Shown here: positions 1 through 9,499 of the stretch, one piece after another
Layout: every line of letters starts with the position of its first letter
How positions within the stretch are numbered: position 1 is the stretch's first letter
NCBI RefSeq assembly: GCF_902158555.1
Contig: NZ_CABGGS010000045.1
Location: 310,001 to 374,000 of the forward strand
Direction of reading: 5' to 3'
DNA length: 64,000 bases
Origin: Klebsiella spallanzanii
GTDB lineage: Bacteria; Pseudomonadota; Gammaproteobacteria; Enterobacterales; Enterobacteriaceae
The notes under the pieces: model-generated
What the model was told of the DNA's origin: nothing
The model's input: only the letters and a program-made list of their open reading frames with translations
Databases searched by the model: none
Made by a program: the position numbers and the translations under genes

Positions 1-1065
1 AGTGTTTTAACGGGCGGATCCCGCCGCCTGAACCGCGCCCATATCGTTGAATTAGTGCGCCAGTGCGCACAGCTACACGCGATGGGCCATCGAATTGTGA
101 TAGTGACCTCCGGGGCAATCGCCGCCGGACGTGAGCACCTCGGCTACCCGGAACTGCCCGCGACCATCGCCTCTAAACAGCTGCTGGCGGCGGTAGGCCA
201 GAGCCGTCTTATCCAACTATGGGAACAGCTGTTTTCTATTTACGGCATTCACATTGGTCAGATGCTGTTGACCCGCGCCGATATGGAAGACCGCGAGCGT
301 TTCCTCAATGCCCGCGACACCCTGCGCGCGCTGCTGGATAACAACATCGTGCCGGTCATTAATGAAAATGACGCCGTGGCAACCGCCGAAATTAAAGTCG
401 GCGATAACGATAATCTTTCGGCGCTGGCGGCTATTCTCGCAGGCGCCGACAAACTGCTGCTGCTGACCGATCAGCAGGGCCTGTTTACCGCCGACCCGCG
501 TAACAACCCGCAGGCCGAGCTGATTAAAGACGTTTACGGTATTGATGACGCCCTGCGCGCCGTCGCAGGTGATAGCGTTTCTGGCTTAGGTACCGGCGGG
601 ATGGGCACCAAATTGCAAGCCGCCGACGTCGCTTGCCGCGCGGGCATCGATACCATCATTGCCGCCGGTAGCCGTCCGGGCGTCATTGCCGATGTGATGG
701 AAGGCATTTCCGTCGGAACCCGCTTCCACGCGCAGGAATCGCCGCTGGAAAACCGTAAACGCTGGATTTTCGGCGCGCCGCCAGCGGGTGAAATTACCGT
801 TGACGCCGGAGCGACTCAGGCAATTCTCGAGCGCGGCAGTTCTCTGCTGCCGAAAGGGATTAAAACCATCACCGGCAACTTCTCGCGCGGCGAAGTGATC
901 CGCATTCGTAGCCTTGAAGGCCGCGATATCGCCCACGGCGTCAGCCGCTATAACAGCGATGCTCTGCGCCGTATCGCCGGGCACCACTCGCAACAGATTG
1001 ATGCCATTCTGGGCTATGAATATGGCCCGGTCGCCGTCCACCGTGACGACATGATTATCCGTTAA
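1..1065 (+). CDS. proB: Glutamate 5-kinase, 5' end outside window
   Basis: ProB phosphorylates L-glutamate in the first step of proline synthesis. The reading frame is open from base 1, and translation from there reads [18 protein letters not shown], which matches residue 14 onward of the 367-residue E. coli protein. About 13 N-terminal residues are therefore missing because of the window edge, not by mutation. The kinase core shows the [10 protein letters not shown] and INENDAV motifs, and the C-terminal third is the PUA domain ending near [11 protein letters not shown]. proA follows after 10 bases with a ribosome site AAGGAG, so the two are one operon. Codon use and GC content are typical of core genes. 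Confidence 0.97.
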   Translation, partial: SVLTGGSRRLNRAHIVELVRQCAQLHAMGHRIVIVTSGAIAAGREHLGYPELPATIASKQLLAAVGQSRLIQLWEQLFSIYGIHIGQMLLTRADMEDRERFLNARDTLRALLDNNIVPVINENDAVATAEIKVGDNDNLSALAAILAGADKLLLLTDQQGLFTADPRNNPQAELIKDVYGIDDALRAVAGDSVSGLGTGGMGTKLQAADVACRAGIDTIIAAGSRPGVIADVMEGISVGTRFHAQESPLENRKRWIFGAPPAGEITVDAGATQAILERGSSLLPKGIKTITGNFSRGEVIRIRSLEGRDIAHGVSRYNSDALRRIAGHHSQQIDAILGYEYGPVAVHRDDMIIR

Positions 1066-1075
1066 GGAGCTGAAA

Positions 1076-2329
1076 ATGCTGGAACAAATGGGCATTGCTG
1101 CCAAAGCGGCCTCATACAAACTCGCGCAGCTTTCCAGCCGCGAAAAGAACCAGGTGCTGGAAAAGATCGCCGATTATCTTGAAGCGCAGACCGAAGAGAT
1201 TCTGCGCGCTAACGCTGAAGACCTGGCGGAAGCACGTGCCAACGGTTTAAGCGAAGCGCTGCTCGACCGCCTGGCGCTTAACCCAGTGCGCCTCGGCGGA
1301 ATCGCTAACGATGTTCGTCAGGTCTGCAACCTGGCTGACCCGGTCGGTCAGGTGATCGACGGCGGTCTGCTCGACAGCGGACTGCGCATTGAACGACGCC
1401 GGGTGCCGCTGGGCGTGGTCGGCGTGATTTACGAAGCACGTCCGAACGTCACCGTCGACGTTGCCTCTCTGTGCCTGAAGACCGGCAACGCGGCGATCCT
1501 GCGCGGCGGCAAAGAGACCTGGCGCACTAACGCCGCCACGGTGAGAGTGATTCAGCAGGCGCTGCAAGAGTGCGGTTTGCCGGCGGCTACCGTCCAGGCG
1601 ATTGAAAGCCCGGATCGCGCGCTGGTCGGCGAGATGCTGAAGATGGATAAGTATATCGATATGCTGATCCCGCGCGGCGGCGCAGGTCTGCACAAGCTGT
1701 GCCGCGAGCAGTCGACGATCCCGGTGATCACCGGTGGGATCGGCGTGTGTCATATCTATATCGACCACTCCGCCGACGTTGCCGAAGCGCTGAAAGTTAT
1801 TGTCAACGCTAAGGTTCAGCGCCCCAGCGCCTGTAACTCGGTCGAAACGCTGCTGGTGCATCACGATATCGCTCAGCGCTTTCTGCCCGCGCTGAGCAAG
1901 CAAATGGCGGAAAGCGGCGTCAGCCTGCACGCCGATGCGACCTCCCTGCCCGCACTGCAAAATGGCCCGGCGAGCGTGGAGCCAGTGAAAGCGGAGCAGT
2001 ATGACAATGAATATCTGTCCCTGGACCTGAACGTGAAGGTGGTTGCCGACCAGGACGAGGCCGTGGCCCACATTCGCGAGCACGGTACTCAGCATTCAGA
2101 TGCTATCCTGACGCGCACGCTGGGCAATGCGAACCGCTTTATTAACGAAGTGGATTCCTCCGCGGTGTACGTCAACGCCTCTACCCGCTTTACCGACGGC
2201 GGCCAGTTCGGCCTCGGCGCTGAAGTGGCGGTCAGCACCCAGAAGCTGCACGCGCGCGGCCCGATGGGTCTGGAAGCGCTGACGACCTATAAGTGGATTG
2301 GTTTCGGCGACGATACCATTCGTGCTTAA
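1076..2329 (+). CDS. proA: Gamma-glutamyl phosphate reductase
   Basis: ProA reduces gamma-glutamyl phosphate with NADPH to glutamate semialdehyde, which cyclises on the way to proline. The product is 417 residues, the same length as in E. coli, and near-identical over long stretches (for example [16 protein letters not shown] and the end [12 protein letters not shown]). The catalytic cysteine lies in [13 protein letters not shown]. The start is set by AAGGAG just ahead of the ATG, inside the 10-base gap after proB. The unstable intermediate is thought to be handed from ProB to ProA, which fits the coupled genes. Nothing is unusual in it. Confidence 0.98.
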   Translation: MLEQMGIAAKAASYKLAQLSSREKNQVLEKIADYLEAQTEEILRANAEDLAEARANGLSEALLDRLALNPVRLGGIANDVRQVCNLADPVGQVIDGGLLDSGLRIERRRVPLGVVGVIYEARPNVTVDVASLCLKTGNAAILRGGKETWRTNAATVRVIQQALQECGLPAATVQAIESPDRALVGEMLKMDKYIDMLIPRGGAGLHKLCREQSTIPVITGGIGVCHIYIDHSADVAEALKVIVNAKVQRPSACNSVETLLVHHDIAQRFLPALSKQMAESGVSLHADATSLPALQNGPASVEPVKAEQYDNEYLSLDLNVKVVADQDEAVAHIREHGTQHSDAILTRTLGNANRFINEVDSSAVYVNASTRFTDGGQFGLGAEVAVSTQKLHARGPMGLEALTTYKWIGFGDDTIRA

Positions 2330-2337
2330 TGCTGAAA

Positions 2338-2388
2338 GGGTGATGCAAAAGTAGCCGTTTGATTCGCAAGGGCATTGACGCATCACCC
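2338..2388 (+). terminator. Inverted repeat after proA
   Basis: A perfect 9-base inverted repeat, GGGTGATGC (2338-2346) and GCATCACCC (2380-2388), is followed by TTAGTTTT. It lies 8 bases after the proA stop and before thrW. The loop is long (33 bases), so it may be a weak or Rho-assisted terminator. It could also be a processing site if thrW is read through from proA. Confidence 0.45.
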
Positions 2389-2441
2389 AGTTAGTTTTAA
2401 CCTTCTAACCCGTGTTTACGCTCGTAAGCACGTCTTGCAGG

Positions 2442-2517
2442 GCCGATATAGCTCAGTTGGTAGAGCAGCGCATTCGTAATGCGAAGGTCGTAGGTTCGAC
2501 TCCTATTATCGGCACCA
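2442..2517 (+). tRNA. thrW: tRNA-Thr(CGT), intact copy next to the integrase
   Basis: This is a 76-base tRNA with the acceptor pair GCCGATA/TATCGGC, D-arm AGCTCAGTTGGTAGAGC, anticodon loop containing TTCGTAA (anticodon CGT), T-arm GGTTCGACTCC and an encoded CCA end. It occupies the same place downstream of proA as thrW in E. coli. thrW is a well-known attachment target (CP4-6 in K-12), and here an integrase gene begins 87 bases after it. Confidence 0.97.
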
Positions 2518-2604
2518 GTTACTTCTATCTTATTAATTTAATTAACTTTAAATTCATTCAGAGTGAAATCGCGTAGCCTCTCCTACATAGAGGTCATACA
2601 GCCG

Positions 2605-4545
2605 ATGGCTCAACGTGATAATCTGTATCGCCGTAGCAGCGGTATTTATGTTGTCCGTATTGCAGTTCCCACCCGATACCGTCTCTACACGGGACAGCGT
2701 GAGATTCACGCTTCAACAGAAACAAACGACATCAGAAAAGCGCGAGCGATTGCCGCAGGCCTATTGGTTGTCTGGCAGCGATGTTTGGGTGAGTATCAAA
2801 AATTGGATAGAGAAAAGTTGGTAAGCGGTGCACCTGCTTTGGCGGGCGAAGGAATGATCAGCCTCGCTGAATTTTGCGGTTTAACGAGCGCTTCCCTGCA
2901 ACAAGTGGCGCAGCGACTACTTGATACGAATATCCCGCTTTTTTGGCTTGCTGATGGGCGTCCTGCTTACTATGTAGAAGATCTTTCACTCGTTGATAAG
3001 GATGATCCAGAGACTTCTGGGTATATTATCGATAGTGCTATTAACATTGGGATCAGAGGTTCTCTGAGCGGTTATATCCAGCCCTTGGTTGCCTCACGTA
3101 TATTACGTCAGATGATCGCTGGCGAGACGCTGGATGCAGAAACCGCATTTAAATCCTCAGAGGCTTCATCCAAAGCCGCTTGGTTCGTTGACTTTCCCGG
3201 TGTCGAAATCTCGCCTACTTCATTAATGATCCATCGCGTGCAAGCAGAGCGCTTACGATTATTTTGGCTGTCACATAGCACCGCAGTTTCTCCAATCATG
3301 CCTGAGAGACCAAAAGCAATTACCCCTGTATTATCGCCTTCATTAATACCGGATAATGAATATGTAAATCGTAAATACTACTCAGTGAAAATGAGCGAGC
3401 TATGTGAAAAATATATTCGCTACAAGCGCGGGGGGAAATTCACGGAAAAGGCAGAGAATCGAGTTCGGGAAGGTTTTAGCCTATTGGTTGAAGTCATGGG
3501 TGATCCAAAGCTTATAAAAGTAGATCGTGACTATCTCCGTGAGTATGAGAGCTTACTAAGGTCGATACCTGCACGGCGTGATTTGGCTAAAATCCGATAT
3601 AAAATCAATGACATTCATGAGCTGGTGGTTAAAGCAAAAGAGAATGGCGACTCTCTAATGAGCGATAACACCGTTCGTAAATATATGCGGATTATCTTCG
3701 AAGCTTTCAGGTGGGCTGATGGAGAAGGTATTTTTATTAAGTCCCCAGCGAATCAATTCTTCGCACCTGTAGAAAATGAAAAGATGGATCAGGACTTCAA
3801 AGCTGATTTCACTGATGAGGATTTGCGCGCTATTTTTAACTGCCCTTGGTTTAAACGTGGGACTGTGGATAGAAATAGCGAGGGACGCTTCCATCATTAT
3901 CGTGCATTTCATTACTGGTTGCCACTCATCGGATTCTTTACCGGAGCAAGGATTAATGAGTTATGCCAACTTTATCTAGATGATATTAAGCAGGATGCGA
4001 CCGGGTTTTATTTCTTTGAAATCAGCAACGATCGGGCCGATCAGTCACTGAAAACGATTAATTCACGAAGAAAAATACCGTTGCATCCGACATTGATAAA
4101 ACTTGGATTAATCCGCTATTGCGAAGCATTGAAGAAAGCTGGTCACGAGCGTTTATTTCCAGAGCTTCCTTACCACCCTGTAAAAGGATATGGCGATAAA
4201 GCTTCGGACTGGTTTAATCGCTCGTTGCTCAAAAAACGGTTAGGCTTTGAAAAAGACAGCAAAAAATCTTTCCATTCATTCCGTCACACGTTTTCTACCA
4301 GGCTCAAACAAGCAGGAATCGACAGCGAGACGCGTGCGCAGTTTGTTGGACATATCCGCGGTTCTGGCGAGACGGAGAACCGATATAGCAAAGATCATCC
4401 ACCAGCGGCCCTCTATGCTGTGCTTGAGAGCGTTACGTTAGGGCTACCAGAAGTTGCACCATTCGTTTGTGAAGATGGTGTCGATGCGGTAGCTGATGCG
4501 CTACGGATTAAGCAGAGCAATAAATCGCGGAAAGAACCGCAATAG
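2605..4545 (+). CDS. Tyrosine recombinase (integrase) of the thrW element
   Basis: This is the integrase expected to insert and excise the element at thrW. The C-terminal catalytic domain has the family residues: Arg in TGARINELCQL (about residue 448), His and Arg in HSFRHTFSTRL (about 560), and the nucleophile Tyr in ENRYSKDH (about 593). At about 646 residues it is much longer than the roughly 400-residue P4 type; the N-terminal part (RRSSGIYVVRI...) resembles the DUF6538 domain of long integrases. The ATG at 2605 is chosen because GAGGT precedes it; an upstream GTG at 2563 is less likely. It points away from the tRNA and is followed by a strong terminator. Confidence 0.92.
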   Translation: MAQRDNLYRRSSGIYVVRIAVPTRYRLYTGQREIHASTETNDIRKARAIAAGLLVVWQRCLGEYQKLDREKLVSGAPALAGEGMISLAEFCGLTSASLQQVAQRLLDTNIPLFWLADGRPAYYVEDLSLVDKDDPETSGYIIDSAINIGIRGSLSGYIQPLVASRILRQMIAGETLDAETAFKSSEASSKAAWFVDFPGVEISPTSLMIHRVQAERLRLFWLSHSTAVSPIMPERPKAITPVLSPSLIPDNEYVNRKYYSVKMSELCEKYIRYKRGGKFTEKAENRVREGFSLLVEVMGDPKLIKVDRDYLREYESLLRSIPARRDLAKIRYKINDIHELVVKAKENGDSLMSDNTVRKYMRIIFEAFRWADGEGIFIKSPANQFFAPVENEKMDQDFKADFTDEDLRAIFNCPWFKRGTVDRNSEGRFHHYRAFHYWLPLIGFFTGARINELCQLYLDDIKQDATGFYFFEISNDRADQSLKTINSRRKIPLHPTLIKLGLIRYCEALKKAGHERLFPELPYHPVKGYGDKASDWFNRSLLKKRLGFEKDSKKSFHSFRHTFSTRLKQAGIDSETRAQFVGHIRGSGETENRYSKDHPPAALYAVLESVTLGLPEVAPFVCEDGVDAVADALRIKQSNKSRKEPQ

Positions 4546-4566
4546 CCTGACTTTTTCTCTTACTCT

Positions 4567-4598
4567 AACGCGCTCAGAATGTTTCTGGCGCGTTTTTT
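4567..4598 (+). terminator. Rho-independent terminator of the integrase gene
   Basis: The stem AACGCGC/GCGCGTT is extended by CAGA/TCTG around a small loop and runs straight into TTTTTT. It lies 22 bases after the integrase stop. Confidence 0.8.
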
Positions 4599-4668
4599 AT
4601 TAAGGGTGGTGGATTTCATAGTGCTGAATTTGGAGACGCTCAAAACGCGTTTGGTGAGACTTGATGAC

Positions 4669-5001
4669 CTATGATTGCACCCGCAGACCTTCCACGCTTT
4701 CCGGCGGTAGATTCATCACTGTTTTAATGCTGGTTTCTATGCTGCCAATGATGTCTTCACGTGGGCCGCTACGCCAGTCATCGCTTGCGTAAAAAGTTTC
4801 AAGAATCGTAGCCATGCTTTCAGCACTGTCAAAGGCGCGAATCAGATAGTAGCAATCTGGGGCATGAAGCGAGTTACCAAACGACACGACATCGATCCCG
4901 TGGCGCTGGTGTAGGGGAACGCTGATTTCCTGCATGATGGCATGAAAAGTGGCGCCGCTGCCTTTGCGTAAGGTGTATTGCAGTATCTCGACGGTTCTCA
5001 A
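4669..5001 (-). CDS. NIPSNAP-like small protein
   Basis: A 110-residue protein beginning MRTVEILQYTLRKGSG. The start of a strand of the form VEILQYTLRKG, the central YYLIRAFDSAES and the FYASDDWRSGPR segment fit the NIPSNAP family of ferredoxin-like dimeric alpha-beta barrel proteins. Bacterial members have no agreed function. No signal peptide or membrane segment is seen. The start has AATGGAGAATAAA just ahead of it. The gene sits between the integrase and the nuclease/helicase pair, on the same strand as the pair but 162 bases beyond it, so whether it is cotranscribed is unknown. Family call moderately sure, role unknown. Confidence 0.65.
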   Translation of the reverse strand: MRTVEILQYTLRKGSGATFHAIMQEISVPLHQRHGIDVVSFGNSLHAPDCYYLIRAFDSAESMATILETFYASDDWRSGPREDIIGSIETSIKTVMNLPPESVEGLRVQS

Positions 5002-5163
5002 TTTTATTCTCCATTAATGCTCGGCTATGTGCATAAAATAACAAGATGTATAAGTGGACATATTATTCAACACCAACTTTTTTTCTTACCGATGGTTCGT
5101 ATTAAGTGAACCAACATTTTTATGATGTCAGTTCACTTTAAAATATCCTATTACTGCTTTTAA

Positions 5164-7002
5164 TTAAATTATTTCTATTTCACTCGAATCAAACCATCCT
5201 TTATGTAATAGGTTTTTTCTTAGCATTTCTGTATTATCTGTATAAGCAAGAATGGCGAGGCTTTTTTGTGCTCGGCTACATGTGACGTAAAATAGTCTTC
5301 TAGTTCTGTCTTCACTAGTATCTTTACCTTCTTTCTCATTATCTAAATCAGTTTTGGTTTTTTCTTTAATACCGAAAAGTTTGTCATAACTAAACATAAA
5401 ACCTTTAGCCTCAGAATCATCAATTAAAACTAGAACACGAGGGAATTCTAGACCTTTAACTCCTTGATGAGTATCGATGTTTGTCTTCCCTTTGACATAA
5501 TTATAATATTTATCAAATTGACATAAAGGAGAGCTAAAAGATTTCTGCCAAGCTTCAATGATATCATCTTGTGAGTTATCATTACTTTCTAGTATTTCTT
5601 GTATAGAATCTGGGACGTCAAGTAATTTTATTTCATTTATCTTATGCAGTAAATTAATTGTGATGAGCTCGGGGTTTTTAGAAATAAAACTCTTTAACAT
5701 ATCAAGAGAGCTTCTGATCTGTGTAAGTGGTGAGGTATTATTTGTATTTTTTAAAAGATGTTCTCTTTTTAATAAGGGGGCATTTGTTCGTAAAATGTTA
5801 GTGATAGTAAAAGTATCATTTTTAATGCAGGCGGATATTAAGGGGGAAACAATTCCACAAATGAAACTTATATTACCCAGAGAGCCCTCTAAAAGCCCAG
5901 TTTTTAATCGCTCAATTTGATAGAGAGGAGTGAACATGTCTATAAAGCCCATACGTGTTGCGGCCATATGATGTTCTAATATTAGGGTGTTTACTAATGA
6001 ATCATGGTTTTCCCAATCATCATCTAAAGTAATTTCTCTCATTCTTCGCTTTACAAAAGATTCATCTCTATCTTTATTATCAGAATGACATTCTTTTATA
6101 AAAATTCTTACATATCCTTCCTCGGCATCTTCTTTGGCCTTTTGCTTATGATTATCCACTTGGCTTCTAATTAAATTAATTAAAGCGACCACTCTTTTTG
6201 GAGAACGATAGTTAATGCTTTTTTCAGGTTTTTTCCAGTGTTCGTCAAGGCATGCCTCTAAATCACTTTTACCATCAGAGTATATCCTTTGCATCATGTC
6301 CCCTAACAGACCCACCGAGAATGTATCTCTGTTATTTTTTTCAACTTCGAGTAATGCATTCATTAGCAGTTTGTTAGTATCTTGGCTTTCATCAATTAAA
6401 AGAATTGGATGGCGATTAACCAATATTTTCTGCATAGTATATTTTCTATCTAGAAAATAAGATCCGAGTTTAATGACTTCTGAATGATTTAGAGAGTCTT
6501 TAGTTCTATTATCTCCGGTAGGGTTATATGTGAATTTATATACGTCTGATAAGTTTTGCAGACGTTTTTCTTTGGAAACTATTTTTCTTTCTCTTTCTAA
6601 AGAAGCTTGAGAAACTCTAGTTGTTCTGCTTTGTTTGTCCCTTAAATCAGCTATCTCCGCAGAAATGTTTTCCATTAACCAAGATTTTATATCACTGGAG
6701 TGATATCTAATTAGCTCCCATAGGAAACTATGAATTGTAGACACATCTATTAATTTGTTGAATTTAACTCTTCTTTTTATTTCATCACAAGCCGCATTGG
6801 TGTATGTTATCACGGCTATTCTTTTTCCTCTTAGCCTGAACTCTTCTGAGTGACTCTTCAAAATCATTTCCAGAACATTAACTAAAGTTCTGGTTTTACC
6901 AGAGCCAGCTCCAGCATAAAGAAGGAAACTATGCTTTTGAGTGCCCGTTAAATAATTATATATATTAGAATCTAATATTTCCTCAGTTTGCTTGATAGTC
7001 AT
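5164..7002 (-). CDS. UvrD/Rep-like helicase, GajB-like partner of the OLD nuclease
   Basis: A 612-residue superfamily 1 helicase-like protein. Visible motifs in order: Walker A YAGAGSGKT (about residue 30), motif II LIDESQD (about 202), GDMMQRIYSDG, NYRSPKRVV, the motif V-like HQGVKGLEFPRVLVLID (about 520) and the motif VI-like FYVTCSRAQKSLAI (about 577). Its ATG overlaps the stop of the upstream OLD-family gene by 4 bases, so the two are translationally coupled. An OLD nuclease followed by a UvrD-like protein is the layout of class 2 OLD systems and of the Gabija anti-phage system (GajA-GajB). It is longer than the typical ~490-residue GajB. The gene is AT-rich, unlike the flanking core genes. 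Confidence 0.85.
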   Translation of the reverse strand: MTIKQTEEILDSNIYNYLTGTQKHSFLLYAGAGSGKTRTLVNVLEMILKSHSEEFRLRGKRIAVITYTNAACDEIKRRVKFNKLIDVSTIHSFLWELIRYHSSDIKSWLMENISAEIADLRDKQSRTTRVSQASLERERKIVSKEKRLQNLSDVYKFTYNPTGDNRTKDSLNHSEVIKLGSYFLDRKYTMQKILVNRHPILLIDESQDTNKLLMNALLEVEKNNRDTFSVGLLGDMMQRIYSDGKSDLEACLDEHWKKPEKSINYRSPKRVVALINLIRSQVDNHKQKAKEDAEEGYVRIFIKECHSDNKDRDESFVKRRMREITLDDDWENHDSLVNTLILEHHMAATRMGFIDMFTPLYQIERLKTGLLEGSLGNISFICGIVSPLISACIKNDTFTITNILRTNAPLLKREHLLKNTNNTSPLTQIRSSLDMLKSFISKNPELITINLLHKINEIKLLDVPDSIQEILESNDNSQDDIIEAWQKSFSSPLCQFDKYYNYVKGKTNIDTHQGVKGLEFPRVLVLIDDSEAKGFMFSYDKLFGIKEKTKTDLDNEKEGKDTSEDRTRRLFYVTCSRAQKSLAILAYTDNTEMLRKNLLHKGWFDSSEIEII

Positions 7003-9263
7003 TTGGTTTCTCCATCACTGGCTAAATCAGAAACAAGCTCTAATTGTTTTATTTTTATCTTTTCTTCGAGCCACTTTAGACCATTACTTATATAATTAGG
7101 TGTGTTTAATTTATCGCTTTCGTCATGGTAAAGTATATCTAATGCAAATTCAGCTTTATTACCTTTAGATAAATGTGAAAATGATTCCTCTCCAAATTCC
7201 TCTGCATTTTTGCAATTAGTAATTGATGCTTTAAATTTCTTCACTAAACCATTACCAGTAAGATTACTGAAAAAATCTAGATTATTGTAGACTAAAGAGT
7301 CTTCGAAAGTGTTTGGTAAAAACTCTTGGTTAACACCTTTGAATTCAGCCAAAACAGGAATCTGAAAAGCTGAGTAAACATAAAAGAATTCATTATATTT
7401 CTTTTCTTTCTTATCTTCCGTGAGTTTATACAATTCATCGACACCGGTAACTTCTGGAACCCAACTTGCAAGTGTTGTATTACTTGTAACGAAACCGCTG
7501 CCTTTCTTAGAGGGTTTAACCTTGCCATCTTGTGAATCCTTAGGGTCTAAATCCGTAATAATTAGAGTTAAAAGATTCAAACTAACAATCAGATTCTTTA
7601 GCCGATGTGCATGGCTACCACCAATCTCTAATAAGGTAATGTAGCTTTGATTTAAGAAAGGGTAGTGTCTTCTAATTAAGTGAGGAACTAAAATCCTCTC
7701 GGCAGGACCTTCAACAAGAATTACTGCATCTGCAAAGAATAAATCACAATGTGTTGCCTTTAGGTATCTTATTACAAATTTTTCTGTATCATCATTTACA
7801 CCAAAAACATTGGAAAGATTGATTACTGTTGATACAGGGATCTCATGTTCTTTACAAGCAGGAATTCTTCTAAAGTATCGTAAAGAAGAAAATTTACACT
7901 CGTGGGCAATATGGCTCGAATGTGTGCTTATAATGAGTTGTGTATGAAGCTCTTCTTTATCGCCTAAATTGTTATGATTCCTCAATATATCATATGCTTT
8001 CCTAATGAAGATTTGTTGCACTTGTGCATGCAAGTGAGCTTCAGGTTCCTCAATCAAAACCAAATGCAGGGGAGCTGGAAAATCCTCTTGATTGTCGTCT
8101 GCTAATTTTTTATTTGTAGCTTTGCCAACTTTCATCCAACTATCTCTGAACCCCATTAGTCTAAATGCAATTGAGATTAAGTTTTGATAACCTAGCCCAT
8201 TATAACTCTCTGGCAATCTTAGATAGTCTAAAGATACATTGCTTAAAGCATTAGTTAACTCATATTGAACTGCTGAATCGTGATTTAAGCCATCAATTGG
8301 TTCTATTTTTGTGGAGATTTTTAATTTAGGATCAGTTACTCCTGGATAGTTGAGGCCTTCAACTTCTTTTATGGCTTGGGAGAAACAGTTTTTTAATCTT
8401 TCATCAAATGTATCCTGAGCATCACGAATGGCTTGTAGAGCTTCAATATCTGATAATTCAGGGCTTTCTATTGGGTTGAGATGTTTAGAATAATAATCTC
8501 TTAACTGTGTGTTTAATTTGCTATTCTCTTTGTCGGCAGCTGAGGGGCTTCCAAAGCCACGTTGTGCATTGATCTCATCAATTCTTATTAGATCTTTGAG
8601 AGGTATGCCATCAAGTAATGTTTGCTTACTGTCTATTCTTTGGGGTTTGGCTATTCCATTATCAGATAATTCTAGTTTTGAAGGATCTAAGCTATAACAC
8701 TTGATTGTAAATAGTGAATTCAACTTTCTTGAAAGATATTCATAAATATCTTTAGGCCACAATGCTATTGTGTAATTTTCTTTATCAATCCGCTCAGAAA
8801 TTCGGTCGTGTATATCTAATGAATTTTGGCGGGAAGATATGAAATCCTCAAAGAAAACATCAAATTTCTTGGGTTCATATCTCAGTCTTACTCCAATTAA
8901 ACCTCCATTCCACTCTAACGTTGGTAGTATATGGTTAACATATTGGAGCTCATTTTCTTTCGCTTCGATCCAAATATCCATGAAAGGAAAGAGATCTGAT
9001 AAAGCTTCCTGTGATTTATCAAGATCTATATTTTCCTCAGTTAACCATTGTTCAGTAATATCTTTTATTTTTGCCCAATTGCAAAGTGTCAAATCATTTA
9101 CGCTAAACCGCGAGGCATCAACGAGGAAATGTCCTAAGGCCTCCATTGCAGCCGTTTTACCGCTATTGTTAGCACCAACAAAGAGAGTGGTTTTTTCTGC
9201 AATATCTATGCGGACAGACTTCAACTTTCTGAAATTCTTAATTTCAATGAAATTTATTCTCAT
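6999..9263 (-). CDS. OLD-family ATPase/TOPRIM nuclease, GajA-like
   Basis: A 754-residue protein with an SMC-like ATPase N-terminus and a TOPRIM nuclease C-terminus. Walker A is GANNSGKT (residues 30-37), Walker B LIEEPEAHLH (about 400), and the H-loop LIISTHSSHIAHE follows. The TOPRIM acidic residues appear as VEGPAERI (about 517) and ITDLDPKD (about 573). In Gabija, GajA is a nuclease whose activity is restrained by nucleotides and GajB responds to DNA ends or nucleotide loss during infection; here that role is inferred from family and gene order. GajA of the first described systems is about 580 residues, so this is a large variant. It is the first gene of the pair, with its promoter presumably in 9264-9370. 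Confidence 0.87.
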   Translation of the reverse strand: MRINFIEIKNFRKLKSVRIDIAEKTTLFVGANNSGKTAAMEALGHFLVDASRFSVNDLTLCNWAKIKDITEQWLTEENIDLDKSQEALSDLFPFMDIWIEAKENELQYVNHILPTLEWNGGLIGVRLRYEPKKFDVFFEDFISSRQNSLDIHDRISERIDKENYTIALWPKDIYEYLSRKLNSLFTIKCYSLDPSKLELSDNGIAKPQRIDSKQTLLDGIPLKDLIRIDEINAQRGFGSPSAADKENSKLNTQLRDYYSKHLNPIESPELSDIEALQAIRDAQDTFDERLKNCFSQAIKEVEGLNYPGVTDPKLKISTKIEPIDGLNHDSAVQYELTNALSNVSLDYLRLPESYNGLGYQNLISIAFRLMGFRDSWMKVGKATNKKLADDNQEDFPAPLHLVLIEEPEAHLHAQVQQIFIRKAYDILRNHNNLGDKEELHTQLIISTHSSHIAHECKFSSLRYFRRIPACKEHEIPVSTVINLSNVFGVNDDTEKFVIRYLKATHCDLFFADAVILVEGPAERILVPHLIRRHYPFLNQSYITLLEIGGSHAHRLKNLIVSLNLLTLIITDLDPKDSQDGKVKPSKKGSGFVTSNTTLASWVPEVTGVDELYKLTEDKKEKKYNEFFYVYSAFQIPVLAEFKGVNQEFLPNTFEDSLVYNNLDFFSNLTGNGLVKKFKASITNCKNAEEFGEESFSHLSKGNKAEFALDILYHDESDKLNTPNYISNGLKWLEEKIKIKQLELVSDLASDGETK

Positions 9264-9378
9264 ATTAATAATATCCTTGTGAAATTATTTTGCTGTGCTA
9301 AAGAAATTTTTGCGTTTCGATTAGAACATAGCCACTTTGATTGTGTAGTCAATAGAAACCATGATGTAAGAAATCGAC

Positions 9379-9477
9379 CGTTTTCTGGCACCTCCCAATC
9401 GCACACTTTCACACTGTTGGAAAAATAGCCTTGGCTTTTCTGACAGGCTATCCTAATGTTGGCCTCGTTTTCTGGCA
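9379..9477. repeat. Repeated 12-base motif upstream of the serine recombinase
   Basis: CGTTTTCTGGCA occurs exactly at 9379-9390 and 9466-9477. A related GGCTTTTCTGACA lies between them, from about 9433. All are in the same orientation, just ahead of the recombinase start. Serine resolvases bind repeated subsites of this kind in a res site beside their own gene, so this may be the recombination or operator site. That is inference from position and repetition. Confidence 0.4.
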
Positions 9478-9499
9478 GGGGTCAGATGGGGAGATAACA

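Noticed and set aside
1247..2095. 282-residue open frame antisense to proA
   Set aside because: It is a codon-bias shadow of proA, with no independent support.
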